A DNA stretch of 64,000 nt from Flavobacteriales bacterium (GTDB lineage Bacteria > Bacteroidota > Bacteroidia > JACJYZ01): assembly GCA_020635855.1 (NCBI GenBank), contig JACJYZ010000004.1, forward strand, positions 434,001 through 498,000, in the 5' to 3' direction. Positions 18,397 to 27,140 of this stretch are shown in pieces (the stretch's first letter is position 1; each line of letters begins with the position of its first letter). The notes under the pieces are model-generated. The model was not told where the DNA came from. It saw only the letters and a list, made by a program, of their open reading frames with translations, and made no database searches. The translations under genes and the position numbers were made by a program.

Positions 18397-19965
18397 ATGG
18401 CAGAAAAAAAACTAAGTCCACGGCAGAAGATGATTGGGATGATGTACTTGGTACTCACCGCACTTCTAGCCCTTAACGTTTCCAAGGAAATCCTGAATGC
18501 GTTCGTACTTGTACAAGCTGGTCTCGATCGTACTACGGAAAACTTCGATAAGAAAAACCAAAGCACTTATGCCCAGTTTGACAAGGCGGCTGCAGAGTTC
18601 GAAAAGGCCAAGCCCTGGCAACAAAAAGCGCAAGAGGTAAAGAAACGTTCCGATGATCTGATCAAATTGATAGAAGATCTTAAAGTGAAAATCGTTCAGA
18701 CTGCTGATGGACCAGAAGGCAAAGTGGAGGATATTGAATCCAAGGATAACCAAGATATTGCTCCACAGATTATGATGGTAGACGGTAAAGGTGACGAATT
18801 GCGTGAGGAAATGAAGAAATATCGTGAATTCCTCGTGTCACATATCAAACCCAGTGATGAACAGCTTCGCAAGTCCATTGAAAGCAATCTGAGTACCGAA
18901 GATCCTGAGCCTTCAGAGGAAGATCACAGTATCGAAACATGGGTAACTCAGTATTTCCAGGGGCTGCCCCTGATCGCTTCCATTACGATGATGTCTAAAA
19001 TGGAAAATGATATCCGGAACTGTGAAGCTGATATTATCAATTACCTGTTGACGGAAATTGATGCCGGTTCATTTAAGTTTAACAAACTTGAAGGTATGGT
19101 TATCTCTCCTTCCAGCTACGTTGTACAAGGTGATACCTTCCGTGCCCAAGTATTTGTGGCAGCTTTCGACTCCACACAGGATCCGAACATCCTCGTGCAA
19201 TACGCCGGCAAAGACAGTTCCAAACTTGCTGAGCCTGTGAAACTCAATGTAAAGAATGGTAAAGGTGTTTACAAAGTTCCGGCAAATGCTGAAGGCTTTT
19301 ACAAATGGGGAGGTGTCATCAACATCAAGAAACCCGACGGAAGTGAAATGCCCTTCCGCTTCACCCATGAGTACCAGGTTGCCAAACCTTCGTTGGTTGT
19401 ATCCGCAGATAAAATGAACGTTTTCTATATCGGCGTGGACAACCCCGTCTCGATATCTGTACCCGGGATGGCACCGGATGCCCTCACCGCCTCCATCAGC
19501 CAGGGTAGCATTTCCAAAAAAGGAAATTCCTATGTGGTGCGGGTTAAGACAAATGGCAAGGCATCGATCAATGTTACCGCCAACATCAACGGTGAGAAAA
19601 AACCTATGGGTAAAGCGGAATTCCGCGTGAAACGTGTACCGGATCCGGTAGCCAAAATCGGTGGAAAAACAGGGGATGATAACATCAGTAAAAGTGTTCT
19701 TTCCGTCCAGCCAGGTCTGGCCGCGGATATGGAGAACTTTGACTTTGACCTGAAGTTCATGGTAACAGGGTTTGAAATGGTAATCACCGGTAAAGGTCTT
19801 GATCCCATTCCGAAAAAATCAGACAGCTACGCGCTTACCCCGGAAATGAAAAAGATGCTGCGTGGTGTCGTGAAAGGAAATAAAGTGTATTTCCAAAATA
19901 TCAGGGCAAAAGGTCCTGACGGAACAACAAGAAAACTTTCCCCCATTGCGTTGGAAATTCTGTAA
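18397..19965 (+). CDS. gldM: Gliding/T9SS motor protein GldM (PorM)
   Basis: The protein has 522 residues. It starts AEKKLSPRQKMIGMMYLVLTALLALNVSKEILNAF: a short cytoplasmic end, then one membrane helix carrying the conserved region that enters the GldL ring. The long periplasmic part is helical at first (residues about 40-220), followed by beta-sandwich domains D2-D4 that reach the GldK/GldN ring. The end, GPDGTTRKLSPIALEIL, is typical. An AGGAG lies upstream of the ATG. The gap to gldN is 24 bases. Confidence 0.95.
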   Translation: MAEKKLSPRQKMIGMMYLVLTALLALNVSKEILNAFVLVQAGLDRTTENFDKKNQSTYAQFDKAAAEFEKAKPWQQKAQEVKKRSDDLIKLIEDLKVKIVQTADGPEGKVEDIESKDNQDIAPQIMMVDGKGDELREEMKKYREFLVSHIKPSDEQLRKSIESNLSTEDPEPSEEDHSIETWVTQYFQGLPLIASITMMSKMENDIRNCEADIINYLLTEIDAGSFKFNKLEGMVISPSSYVVQGDTFRAQVFVAAFDSTQDPNILVQYAGKDSSKLAEPVKLNVKNGKGVYKVPANAEGFYKWGGVINIKKPDGSEMPFRFTHEYQVAKPSLVVSADKMNVFYIGVDNPVSISVPGMAPDALTASISQGSISKKGNSYVVRVKTNGKASINVTANINGEKKPMGKAEFRVKRVPDPVAKIGGKTGDDNISKSVLSVQPGLAADMENFDFDLKFMVTGFEMVITGKGLDPIPKKSDSYALTPEMKKMLRGVVKGNKVYFQNIRAKGPDGTTRKLSPIALEIL

Positions 19966-19989
19966 AGTCGCATTAAAAAGGGAGGTCCT

Positions 19990-20868
19990 ATGAAGAACTG
20001 GAAAAAATATACGTTGGGTATCAGCCTTGCAGGCCTGTTCGTAATTCCATTACAGGTAAGCCAGGTACAGGCACAAAACGTGTTGGATGGTGCCTATATC
20101 AAAGAACACCTTCCGGATAGAAGGGTAACTCCTTATGCACACCTGCGCGAAGCGGATGTCATGTGGTTCAAGAGAACCTGGCGCTACATCGATCTGAAGG
20201 AAAAACTAAACCTTCCTTTTGCATATCCGAAAAGCAGCCAGAAAATCCGTGACAGAAGAAATCTGTTCGATGTGATTCATGATGCGGTACTGGAAGGAGC
20301 CATCACGGCATACAATGCATACAACGGTATCCTGCCGGATGATGAATTCACTATTCCTTACACCCTTGAAGAAGTTCAAACAATCGGGGCTGATCCTCCG
20401 GATACAATTGGTTTTGAGGATCCGCTAACCGGTGAATGGACTGAGCAGATCGTTACCCACGAACTCAATCGTGATGCCGTGGTGAAGATCAAAATCAAGG
20501 AAGATTGGTTCTTTGATAACCAAAGGTCTGTATTGGAAGCCCGAATCCTCGGTATTGCCCCGGTCATGGAACAATTCTCCGAAACCGGTGAATACATTGG
20601 TGACCTTGATTTGTACTGGGTTTATTTCCCTGAACTGCGAACCATCATCTCCAATGAAGAAGTTTTCAATCGTTGGAATGACGCAGAAAGGCGCACATAT
20701 GACGACATCTTTCACAAAAGAATGTTCAGTAGTTACATCATTAAGGAATCCAATGTGTACAATCGCCGTATAAAGGACTATAAAACAGGATTGGATGCCC
20801 TCTTGGAAGCGGAAAGAGTCAAATACGATATCTTCTTCCGAATGGAACATGACTTGTGGGAATTTTAA
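19990..20868 (+). CDS. gldN: Gliding/T9SS periplasmic ring protein GldN (PorN)
   Basis: The protein has 292 residues and a signal peptide (ISLAGLFVIPLQVSQVQAQ). The family blocks are ADVMWFKRTWRYIDLKEKLN, the segment from RNLFDVIHDAVLEGAITAY, KIKEDWFFDNQRSVLEARILGIAP and LYWVYFPELR. It binds GldK/PorK to build the periplasmic ring and is required for secretion. A good ribosome site (GGGAGG) precedes the ATG. It is the last gene of the porP-gldKLMN set; a strong hairpin follows 19 bases after the stop. Confidence 0.95.
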   Translation: MKNWKKYTLGISLAGLFVIPLQVSQVQAQNVLDGAYIKEHLPDRRVTPYAHLREADVMWFKRTWRYIDLKEKLNLPFAYPKSSQKIRDRRNLFDVIHDAVLEGAITAYNAYNGILPDDEFTIPYTLEEVQTIGADPPDTIGFEDPLTGEWTEQIVTHELNRDAVVKIKIKEDWFFDNQRSVLEARILGIAPVMEQFSETGEYIGDLDLYWVYFPELRTIISNEEVFNRWNDAERRTYDDIFHKRMFSSYIIKESNVYNRRIKDYKTGLDALLEAERVKYDIFFRMEHDLWEF

Positions 20869-20887
20869 TATTTCCCGTCAACGAATG

Positions 20888-20922
20888 AAAAAGCCTCCGA
20901 TCCATATATCGGAGGCTTTTTT
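20888..20922 (+). terminator. Rho-independent terminator after gldN
   Basis: A 14-bp stem pairs AAAAAGCCTCCGAT (20888-20901) with ATCGGAGGCTTTTT (20908-20921) around a CCATAT loop. It has a T-run on the plus strand and a matching A-run upstream, so it could also stop leftward transcription. It marks the end of the T9SS operon; the next gene starts only 13 bases later and must have its own or read-through transcription. Confidence 0.9.
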
Positions 20923-20934
20923 ATTTTCCGCATT

Positions 20935-21420
20935 ATGAAGAAACTCTACCTGCTGCTTTTCTGCCTGCTTCCTCTCTCCATGCAAGCACAAGATTACCGC
21001 ACCGCATTCGGTGTACGTTTGGGCTTTTCCAAAGGATTGACCATCAAACATGTGGTACAAGATCACCAGGCCATAGAAGGCATTCTCAGTACACGGTGGA
21101 AAGGATACCATCTTATCGGGTTATACGAATGGCATAAAGACATGATCAATGACCTTCGCTCAGGAAACCTGTGCTGGTTTTATGGCATTGGGGCCCATGT
21201 AGGTTACTACCCGACCGTTCAATATTACTACAATCCCAATGGGGTATATTATACCACCTCCGTCACACCTGTAGGTATCGACGGGATTATCGGTCTTGAA
21301 TACATGTTCACCCGGTTCCCTCTTGTGGTTTCCCTGGATGCCAAGCCCTATTTCGAATTTATATACCCCGGCCCGGATTTCATTGATGTTGCCTTATCCG
21401 CAAGGTTCTACATTGAATGA
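20935..21420 (+). CDS. Small outer-membrane beta-barrel protein of unknown function
   Basis: The protein has 161 residues with a clear signal peptide (MKKLYLLLFCLLPLSMQAQ). It continues as alternating amphipathic strands rich in Tyr, Gly and Phe (FGVRLGFSKGLTIKHV, FYGIGAHVGYYPTVQYYYN, VGIDGIIGLEYMF) and ends in an aromatic-containing strand (VALSARFYIE), as outer-membrane barrels do. An eight-stranded barrel would fit the length. Small proteins of this look are common in Bacteroidota and lack a known role. Its start is 13 bases past the gldN terminator, so its promoter may overlap the hairpin or depend on read-through. Confidence 0.7.
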   Translation: MKKLYLLLFCLLPLSMQAQDYRTAFGVRLGFSKGLTIKHVVQDHQAIEGILSTRWKGYHLIGLYEWHKDMINDLRSGNLCWFYGIGAHVGYYPTVQYYYNPNGVYYTTSVTPVGIDGIIGLEYMFTRFPLVVSLDAKPYFEFIYPGPDFIDVALSARFYIE

Positions 21421-21488
21421 TCCTACTTTTCTTCATCCATGCATGCTGAAAGACGTTATTTTTATGCCCCCTTTCAGTATGCTTCATC

Positions 21489-22187
21489 ATGAATTCATCG
21501 GCCCGATACGTAGTAATCATTCCCGCACTGAATGAAGAAGCATCCATCGGTAGCGTTATCCAACATATTCCACAGCAACTGATCACTGAAATAGTTGTCG
21601 TTGATAACGGCAGCACCGACCAGACTCCCACCATTGCTCAGTCACTGGGAGCAACAGTACTGTATGAACCGAACAAAGGATATGGGGCTGCATGTCTGAA
21701 AGGGCTTGAATACCTTCGTGCATCCCACCCTCTTCCGGAAGCCGTGCTCTTCCTTGATGGCGATTTTTCCGACCATCCTGAACAATGTGCCGATCTGATC
21801 TCAGCCTTGGAAGATACACCGGCAGACATGGTGGTCGGATCACGAACACTTGGTAAGAGGACCAAAGGCAGTCTTACTCCTCAACAAATTTTCGGAAATG
21901 CGCTTGCAACCTTTCTCATCCGGCTCATCCACGGACACCGGTATACAGACCTTGGCCCTTTCCGGATCATTCGCTACATCGCACTGGAGAGGCTGAAAAT
22001 GGCAGACAGGAACTATGGATGGACGGTAGAGATGCAAATCAAAGCAATTCAACACAAACTCCGAATCACCGAAATCCCTGTACGCTACCGCAACCGCATT
22101 GGGAAATCAAAAGTAAGCGGTACCCTTAAAGGTTCAATCCTGGCTGGATACAAGATCATTCTGACCATACTGAAGTACAGCCGATGA
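21489..22187 (+). CDS. Family 2 glycosyltransferase, dolichyl/polyprenyl-phosphate sugar synthase type
   Basis: The 232-residue GT-A enzyme has IPALNEEASIGSVI (residues about 10-23), VVDNGSTDQTP, the metal-binding LDGDFSDHPEQ, MVVGSRT, and a C-terminal IPVRYRNRIGKSKVSG. These are the marks of the DPM1-like group that transfers mannose or glucose from a nucleotide sugar to polyprenyl phosphate. It has no C-terminal membrane helices, so it is probably peripheral. Its stop overlaps the start of a membrane glycosyltransferase by 4 bases, which suggests a two-step pathway: it charges the lipid and the next protein uses it. Confidence 0.82.
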   Translation: MNSSARYVVIIPALNEEASIGSVIQHIPQQLITEIVVVDNGSTDQTPTIAQSLGATVLYEPNKGYGAACLKGLEYLRASHPLPEAVLFLDGDFSDHPEQCADLISALEDTPADMVVGSRTLGKRTKGSLTPQQIFGNALATFLIRLIHGHRYTDLGPFRIIRYIALERLKMADRNYGWTVEMQIKAIQHKLRITEIPVRYRNRIGKSKVSGTLKGSILAGYKIILTILKYSR

Positions 22188-23485
22188 AGAGATACTTCAA
22201 ACCGTCGGCGCTCATCCTGATTTCCTCCATTGCATATATCTGGTTGGCATATGGAATGGAAAGCCGTACACAGTTCCCTGCATTCCTGGCTTGCATAGGG
22301 ATCTGCTTTCTTTGCTACCGGCTGCTGCTGAATCACATATCCGGCCTCTCCTTTCGCCAAATATTTGTGGCGGGCTTGTTTCTGCGGCTGATCTTCATTG
22401 CAGCAACGCCCCTTCTTTCGGACGACTATTTCAGGTACCTGTGGGATGGACACCTGGTGACACAGGGCATCAACCCGTATAACCAAACACCAACCCAGGT
22501 CATCGTGAACCAGGGAGAAATCGCCAGCCAATGGCTGAATGGTATGAACTCTAGCAGCTACTATTCCATCTACCCACCGTTGGTTCAATTTGCATTTGCT
22601 TTTTCCTCACTGGGTATACCGGGAGGAACCCAGGGGTGCCTGATTCTACTACACCTGCTGGTGATTGGCGCCGAAGCCCTCACCATGGCGTTGCTCGCTT
22701 TCAACCTCCGGGAGGCGGAACTTCCTGTTTCCAAGATCGCATGGTATGCCTTTAACCCACTAGTTATCGTAGAACTTGCCGGCAACGTGCACACCGAAGC
22801 GTTCCTGATTCCTTTCCTCCTTGCCACGCTGTTGTTTCTGAAGAAAAGTAAAATACGCTTGGGTGCTGTTTTTTTCGGACTGGCCATTGCGGTTAAACTA
22901 TGGCCCCTGATTCTCTTACCCTTCATGTGGTTCCACCTGGGCGCAAGAAAGGGCTCCGGATTCACATTCATTTCCATTGTCATCAGCCTGCTGTCGTTTG
23001 CACCCATGGTCAACCCCGAATTGCTTTTCAAAATGAGCCACAGCGTTGATCTATACTTCCGTCATTTCGAGTTCAACGCCTCCGTCTACTATATGATTAG
23101 GGAAGTGACAATGGCCCGGCTGGGGCATCATGTGATTCACTGGTTGGGGCCTCTCATGGCTGTGGCCTGTTTGTTGGCGGTGGTCACCTTTGGATGGTCT
23201 CAACGCGCATTCAAAGGAACATCACATGTTTGGATGAACACCTTGATGATTTACCTGATGCTGGCACTTGTGGTGCATCCATGGTACATTACACCGATGG
23301 TGGCATTGTCTGTATTCACAGGAACACGCACCCCCCTTGTATGGTCGGGAGTGGTGATTTTGAGCTACCATACATATGCAAGCATCCCTTACCGTGAAAA
23401 CCTGTGGGTTACCGCCGGTTCGTATGCCATCGTGCTGGCCTTCTTCCTATGGGAAAGACGCGCGCTCCGAGCCTTACCTACCTGA
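22184..23485 (+). CDS. Integral membrane GT-C glycosyltransferase, probable mannosyltransferase
   Basis: The 433-residue protein has about ten to twelve hydrophobic helices. After the first helices comes LLSDDYFRYLWDGHLVTQGINPYN, where the acidic pair in the first outer loop fits the GT-C catalytic site, and then YYSIYPPLVQFAFAF. GT-C enzymes use polyprenyl-phosphate sugars as donors on the far side of the inner membrane. This matches the preceding GT2 gene, with which it overlaps by 4 bases. Homologues are often labelled mannosyltransferase or DUF2029/GT87; the sugar and acceptor are unknown. Its stop abuts the stop of the convergent S9 peptidase without a spare base. Confidence 0.72.
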   Translation: MKRYFKPSALILISSIAYIWLAYGMESRTQFPAFLACIGICFLCYRLLLNHISGLSFRQIFVAGLFLRLIFIAATPLLSDDYFRYLWDGHLVTQGINPYNQTPTQVIVNQGEIASQWLNGMNSSSYYSIYPPLVQFAFAFSSLGIPGGTQGCLILLHLLVIGAEALTMALLAFNLREAELPVSKIAWYAFNPLVIVELAGNVHTEAFLIPFLLATLLFLKKSKIRLGAVFFGLAIAVKLWPLILLPFMWFHLGARKGSGFTFISIVISLLSFAPMVNPELLFKMSHSVDLYFRHFEFNASVYYMIREVTMARLGHHVIHWLGPLMAVACLLAVVTFGWSQRAFKGTSHVWMNTLMIYLMLALVVHPWYITPMVALSVFTGTRTPLVWSGVVILSYHTYASIPYRENLWVTAGSYAIVLAFFLWERRALRALPT

Positions 23486-25492
23486 TTATTTCAGGTATTT
23501 ATCGAGCCAATCGAAAAACACCCGATGCCACAACACACCGTTTTGTGGCTGCAACACCCAGTGGCCTTCATCCGGATAATACAGGAAACGGCTGGGTATA
23601 CCGCGAAGCTGTGCAGCATTGAATGCATTCATTCCCTGTGTCACAGGAACACGGAAGTCGCGCTGGCCATGAATCACAAGGATGGGTGTATCCCAATTGC
23701 CCACGAATTTATGGGGTGAGAACGCTTCGTAGCTTTTTGGCTGTGGGGTTTTCCAATACGGTCCGCCCAGGTCGTAGTTGGCAAACCAGTATTCCTCGGT
23801 GCTACCGTACCAGCTCTCCATGTTGAAAAGGCCACAATGCGAAATGAACACCTTGAAGCGCTTTTCATGTTTGCCTGCCAGGTAGTAAGTAGAATATCCG
23901 CCGTAACTGGCACCCACGGCACCCAACTTGTCTTTGTTCACAAAGGGTTCCTTGGATAATTCATCAATGGCTGTGAGATAATCTTGTATGCTCTGGCCAC
24001 CCCAGTCCTGGCTGATGTCATCGTTCCATTTCTGGCCGAAAGTCGGCAAACCGCGGCGGTTGGGAGCCACAATGATGTAACCGTTGGCCGCCATCAGCTG
24101 GAAATTCCAGCGGTAGGAAAAGAACTGACTGACGGCACTCTGAGGCCCTCCCTGGCAATAAAGCAACGTGGGATACTTTTTGGTTTTGTCAAAATCCGGG
24201 GGATAAATGACCCAGACAAGCATGTTCTTCCCGTCGGTTGTTTTCACCCATCTTTCCTCCACCTGACCCATTTTGATGGTCTTCAACAGGTCGTCATTGA
24301 TATGGGATATCTGCTCCTGCGAGCCATCCTTCATATTGACCTGATAGATCTCACTGGGCATAGACATGGATTGTCTCACGCCGATTAACTGTGAGCCTGC
24401 AAGTACCAGGCTTTTGTAATCGTGCGTACCTTTTGTGATCTGCCTGATCTTCTTGCTGGCTGCATCCACTACATACACCTGGTACGTGGCATTGATGCCG
24501 CTGATGAAATACAATTCCTTGGATGTTGGTGACCACACCAGTGAACCTGAACTTTGATCGAACCCTACCGTCCATTCTTCTTTGGTACCTTTCTGCAGAT
24601 CATAGACAAAGATCCGGTTGCGGTCAGCCTCGAAGCCTGCCCGGGCCATGCTCAGCCAGGCGATCTTCTTTCCATCCGGTGAATACACCGGATTGGTATC
24701 ATATCCTTCCATCCCGCTGCTGATGTTCACGGTTTTCTTTTGCAGGATGTCATACAGGTAGATGTCGGTGTTGGTGCTGATGGCATATTCCTTACCCACG
24801 GCTTTCTTGCAGGAATAAACGAGCCAGTTGCCATCCGGACTTAAATCATATTCGCCCGCATCATAGGGTTCGCCGTCCATGATATCAACCGGGGTTCCGG
24901 ACACAGCGCCATTGCTGTAATCGGTAACAAAGATGTGGGTGGAATTATAATCATCCCAGGCATCCCAGTGCCTGTACATCAGGTCATCGATGATACGGGC
25001 GTCTGCCAGCGGAAGATCGGGATAGATATCCTGTGTGGTGCGGCCTGATTTCACATCGGCCAGGTAGGCCAAACGTTTACCTGAAGCTGCATATTCGTAA
25101 CCGCCGATCCCTCCATCAAAAGAAGTTACCTGCTTACGGTCCGATCCATCGGCTTTGCATTCCCAAAGTTGAACAGCCTGCCCGTCACTCATCATGAATC
25201 CGATCTTTTGTCCGTCGGGTCTCCATTGTCCGCCAAATTCATTTCCGGGGTCTGAAGTGATCTTTTTGGTGGTTTTTGTTTTGAGATCCAACAGGTACAG
25301 ATCTTTGTTTCCCTTGTTTTCTTTCAGGTTGTAAAGGGCCGCATCATATACCAGGCCGGACCCATTGGGTGAAGCCTGAACCGAACCGAGCCGGCTCATT
25401 TTCCACAACAGCTCGGGAGTCAGGGTTTGCTGGGCATTGGAAACAACGGTTGCACAAAGCAACGCCATTGAGAGGGGGTATGCTTTCTTCAT
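23486..25492 (-). CDS. S9-family serine peptidase (prolyl oligopeptidase / dipeptidyl peptidase type)
   Basis: The protein has 668 residues with a signal peptide (MKKAYPLSMALLCATVVSNAQ). The N-terminal two thirds form a beta-propeller with TolB-like blades (YSPDGKKIAWLSMARAG, WSPTSKELYFISG). The C-terminal alpha/beta-hydrolase domain carries the nucleophile Ser529 in VGASYGGYS, the acid in HGQRDFRVP and the histidine in PDEGHWV. Such enzymes cleave short peptides after Pro or Ala, or remove acyl-amino acids, and here it would act in the periplasm. The propeller restricts access to small peptides. It stands alone in its transcript. Confidence 0.9.
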   Translation of the reverse strand: MKKAYPLSMALLCATVVSNAQQTLTPELLWKMSRLGSVQASPNGSGLVYDAALYNLKENKGNKDLYLLDLKTKTTKKITSDPGNEFGGQWRPDGQKIGFMMSDGQAVQLWECKADGSDRKQVTSFDGGIGGYEYAASGKRLAYLADVKSGRTTQDIYPDLPLADARIIDDLMYRHWDAWDDYNSTHIFVTDYSNGAVSGTPVDIMDGEPYDAGEYDLSPDGNWLVYSCKKAVGKEYAISTNTDIYLYDILQKKTVNISSGMEGYDTNPVYSPDGKKIAWLSMARAGFEADRNRIFVYDLQKGTKEEWTVGFDQSSGSLVWSPTSKELYFISGINATYQVYVVDAASKKIRQITKGTHDYKSLVLAGSQLIGVRQSMSMPSEIYQVNMKDGSQEQISHINDDLLKTIKMGQVEERWVKTTDGKNMLVWVIYPPDFDKTKKYPTLLYCQGGPQSAVSQFFSYRWNFQLMAANGYIIVAPNRRGLPTFGQKWNDDISQDWGGQSIQDYLTAIDELSKEPFVNKDKLGAVGASYGGYSTYYLAGKHEKRFKVFISHCGLFNMESWYGSTEEYWFANYDLGGPYWKTPQPKSYEAFSPHKFVGNWDTPILVIHGQRDFRVPVTQGMNAFNAAQLRGIPSRFLYYPDEGHWVLQPQNGVLWHRVFFDWLDKYLK

Positions 25493-25558
25493 GATAAATT
25501 GGATTTGCGGATTAGACGCCAGGAGGCGAATTTACAACAATCAGGGAAAGAATGGAAC

Positions 25559-26146
25559 CTAACCCGCCAACTCCGCGAAACGAAAACAATCGCTGCGGTG
25601 ATCGTTCACCATACCCACTGCCTGCATGAAGGCATAACATATGGTGCTGCCTACGAATGCAAACCCTTCTTTTTTCAAACCTTTGCTCATGGCGTCGGAA
25701 GCGGGAGATGTAGCGGGAACGGGTTTGCCGGGTAAGAGCGGGCTGTTCCGGGCTTGTTGATCTGCAAATGACCAGAGGTAGTCACCGAATGAACCCCTTT
25801 CCCGAAGGAGGCGAAGGTATGCCTGTGCATTTTTGATTGTCGACTCAATCTTCAGCCGATTGCGCACGATGCCTTCATCCTGCATGAGTTTTCCTACACG
25901 TGCAGGCGTGTACTTTGCGATCCGGTGCGGATCGAATTCGTCGAATGCTTTTCTGAAATGATCACGTTTGCGAAGGATGGTGATCCAACTCAATCCTGCC
26001 TGAAAGCCTTCCAGGATCAGGAACTCAAACAATTTCCGGTCGTCGTGAACGGGGACACCCCATTCCAGGTCGTGGTAAGCGATGTAGAGGGGGTCGGTGC
26101 CACACCAGGAACACCTTGTTTTTTTATCTTGTTGGGAGGAGGGCAA
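25559..26146 (-). CDS. tag: DNA-3-methyladenine glycosylase I
   Basis: Tag removes 3-methyladenine from alkylated DNA. The 195-residue protein has the whole family pattern: RCSWCGTDPLYIAYHDLEWGVP (Zn-binding cysteine and the YHDxEWG block), LFEFLILEGFQAGLSWITILRKR, and the C-terminal EGFAFVGSTICYAFMQAVGMVNDH. Length is standard. It starts 4 bases past the siaC-like stop and may be carried at the end of that operon, though the functions are unrelated. Confidence 0.94.
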   Translation of the reverse strand: MPSSQQDKKTRCSWCGTDPLYIAYHDLEWGVPVHDDRKLFEFLILEGFQAGLSWITILRKRDHFRKAFDEFDPHRIAKYTPARVGKLMQDEGIVRNRLKIESTIKNAQAYLRLLRERGSFGDYLWSFADQQARNSPLLPGKPVPATSPASDAMSKGLKKEGFAFVGSTICYAFMQAVGMVNDHRSDCFRFAELAG

Positions 26147-26150
26147 GCGA

Positions 26151-26558
26151 TCAAAGCGCTTTGAATTGAAATGGGACCGATATCAGCCTGGCATATTCTT
26201 CTCCGGCTTCTTTCATGTCCTCATCTACCTGGTCATATTCCCACTTGATTTCAATCTTGAAGCCATCATTTTTAATGGCATCCAGTTTGGTCAGCATATC
26301 CAGGATGTATTTTGCCGATGTGGAGTTGAAATATTCAAATGAAAAAGTGAAGGCATATGTTTTTGCAGCCGCATCCGGGTTGTTGTCTTTCAACCAGTAC
26401 ATGTATGATTTGTACTGATCCAGCCATTCAAGGATCGGCTCGTAAAACTTGCGTACGTCTTCAGGACGTGATTCGCCCTTGATCTCAAATATGCCCTGAC
26501 CCGGGTCCAAAACAACGGACGGTGAACTTTCCGTTGCGGTTAAATGAAGTGGTTCCAT
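26151..26558 (-). CDS. SiaC-family regulatory phosphoprotein (DUF1987)
   Basis: The 135-residue protein matches the DUF1987/SiaC family: SSPSVVLDPGQGIFEIKGESRPEDVRKFYEPILEWLDQY (residues about 11-49), then FTFSFEYFNSTSAKYILDML. In Pseudomonas, SiaC is phosphorylated on a threonine by SiaB and freed by the phosphatase SiaA, and free SiaC activates the diguanylate cyclase SiaD. In the family the site lies in an N-T-S-S-A-K block; here it reads N-S-T-S-A-K, so a Ser/Thr pair remains at that place. It follows the SiaB-like kinase after 5 bases. No SiaD-type GGDEF gene is nearby, so its target is unknown. Confidence 0.85.
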   Translation of the reverse strand: MEPLHLTATESSPSVVLDPGQGIFEIKGESRPEDVRKFYEPILEWLDQYKSYMYWLKDNNPDAAAKTYAFTFSFEYFNSTSAKYILDMLTKLDAIKNDGFKIEIKWEYDQVDEDMKEAGEEYARLISVPFQFKAL

Positions 26559-26563
26559 ATCAA

Positions 26564-27130
26564 TCAGGATTCAGAGTTAGGTGTAATTGTCACTTGCAAA
26601 ATATAAAATACCGACTGTTTATCGTAGTCGTGGAATTCGTATTTCAGCGGTTGTCCGGAACGCATGGCGATGTCGATCAGTCCCAGGCCGGCCCCACCAC
26701 GTTCGGATACATGGCCGTTGGTTATGATTTCGCGGTACTTCTCTTTCAATTGTGCTTTATCCATTGCATTGACTTCCGCCAGTTGCGTTTTCAGGATGGC
26801 GGCGTCTTCCGCGCTGATCAGGTTTCCTATCCTCACCAGGTAACCGTCTTCCGTTTGTCCCATCAGGATAATGCCTTCCGGTGCGCCGATCAGCGGATCA
26901 TCAATCATGATGTTGTTCGCATGTTTCAGGATATTCTCCATGCATTCCACCAGCACATTGTACAGCCGCTTCACCAGCAATGGGTCCTTCTTCCCACGCT
27001 CAAACTCACGCTTGGCATGTTTCAGCATCATGTTAATCACCTGATGCGAAAATTCACCCTGGTAAGCCGAGATGATTTTTTCCTGCACCATGTTCTGATG
27101 CAGGTCAAAAATGATTTCCGGATCGATCAT
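26564..27130 (-). CDS. SiaB-family protein kinase (GHKL fold)
   Basis: The 188-residue protein has the ATP-binding GHKL elements: an N-box VECMENILKHANNIM (residues about 61-75), and a G-box with SERGGAGLGLIDIAMRSG near residue 145. It has no His-phosphorylation domain. These features and its place beside a DUF1987 protein identify the SiaB family, which acts as a threonine kinase on SiaC. It lies 10 bases after a SpoIIE-type phosphatase gene and 5 before the SiaC-like gene, the same set as in siaABC. Confidence 0.85.
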   Translation of the reverse strand: MIDPEIIFDLHQNMVQEKIISAYQGEFSHQVINMMLKHAKREFERGKKDPLLVKRLYNVLVECMENILKHANNIMIDDPLIGAPEGIILMGQTEDGYLVRIGNLISAEDAAILKTQLAEVNAMDKAQLKEKYREIITNGHVSERGGAGLGLIDIAMRSGQPLKYEFHDYDKQSVFYILQVTITPNSES

Positions 27131-27140
27131 GCGTCGGACT

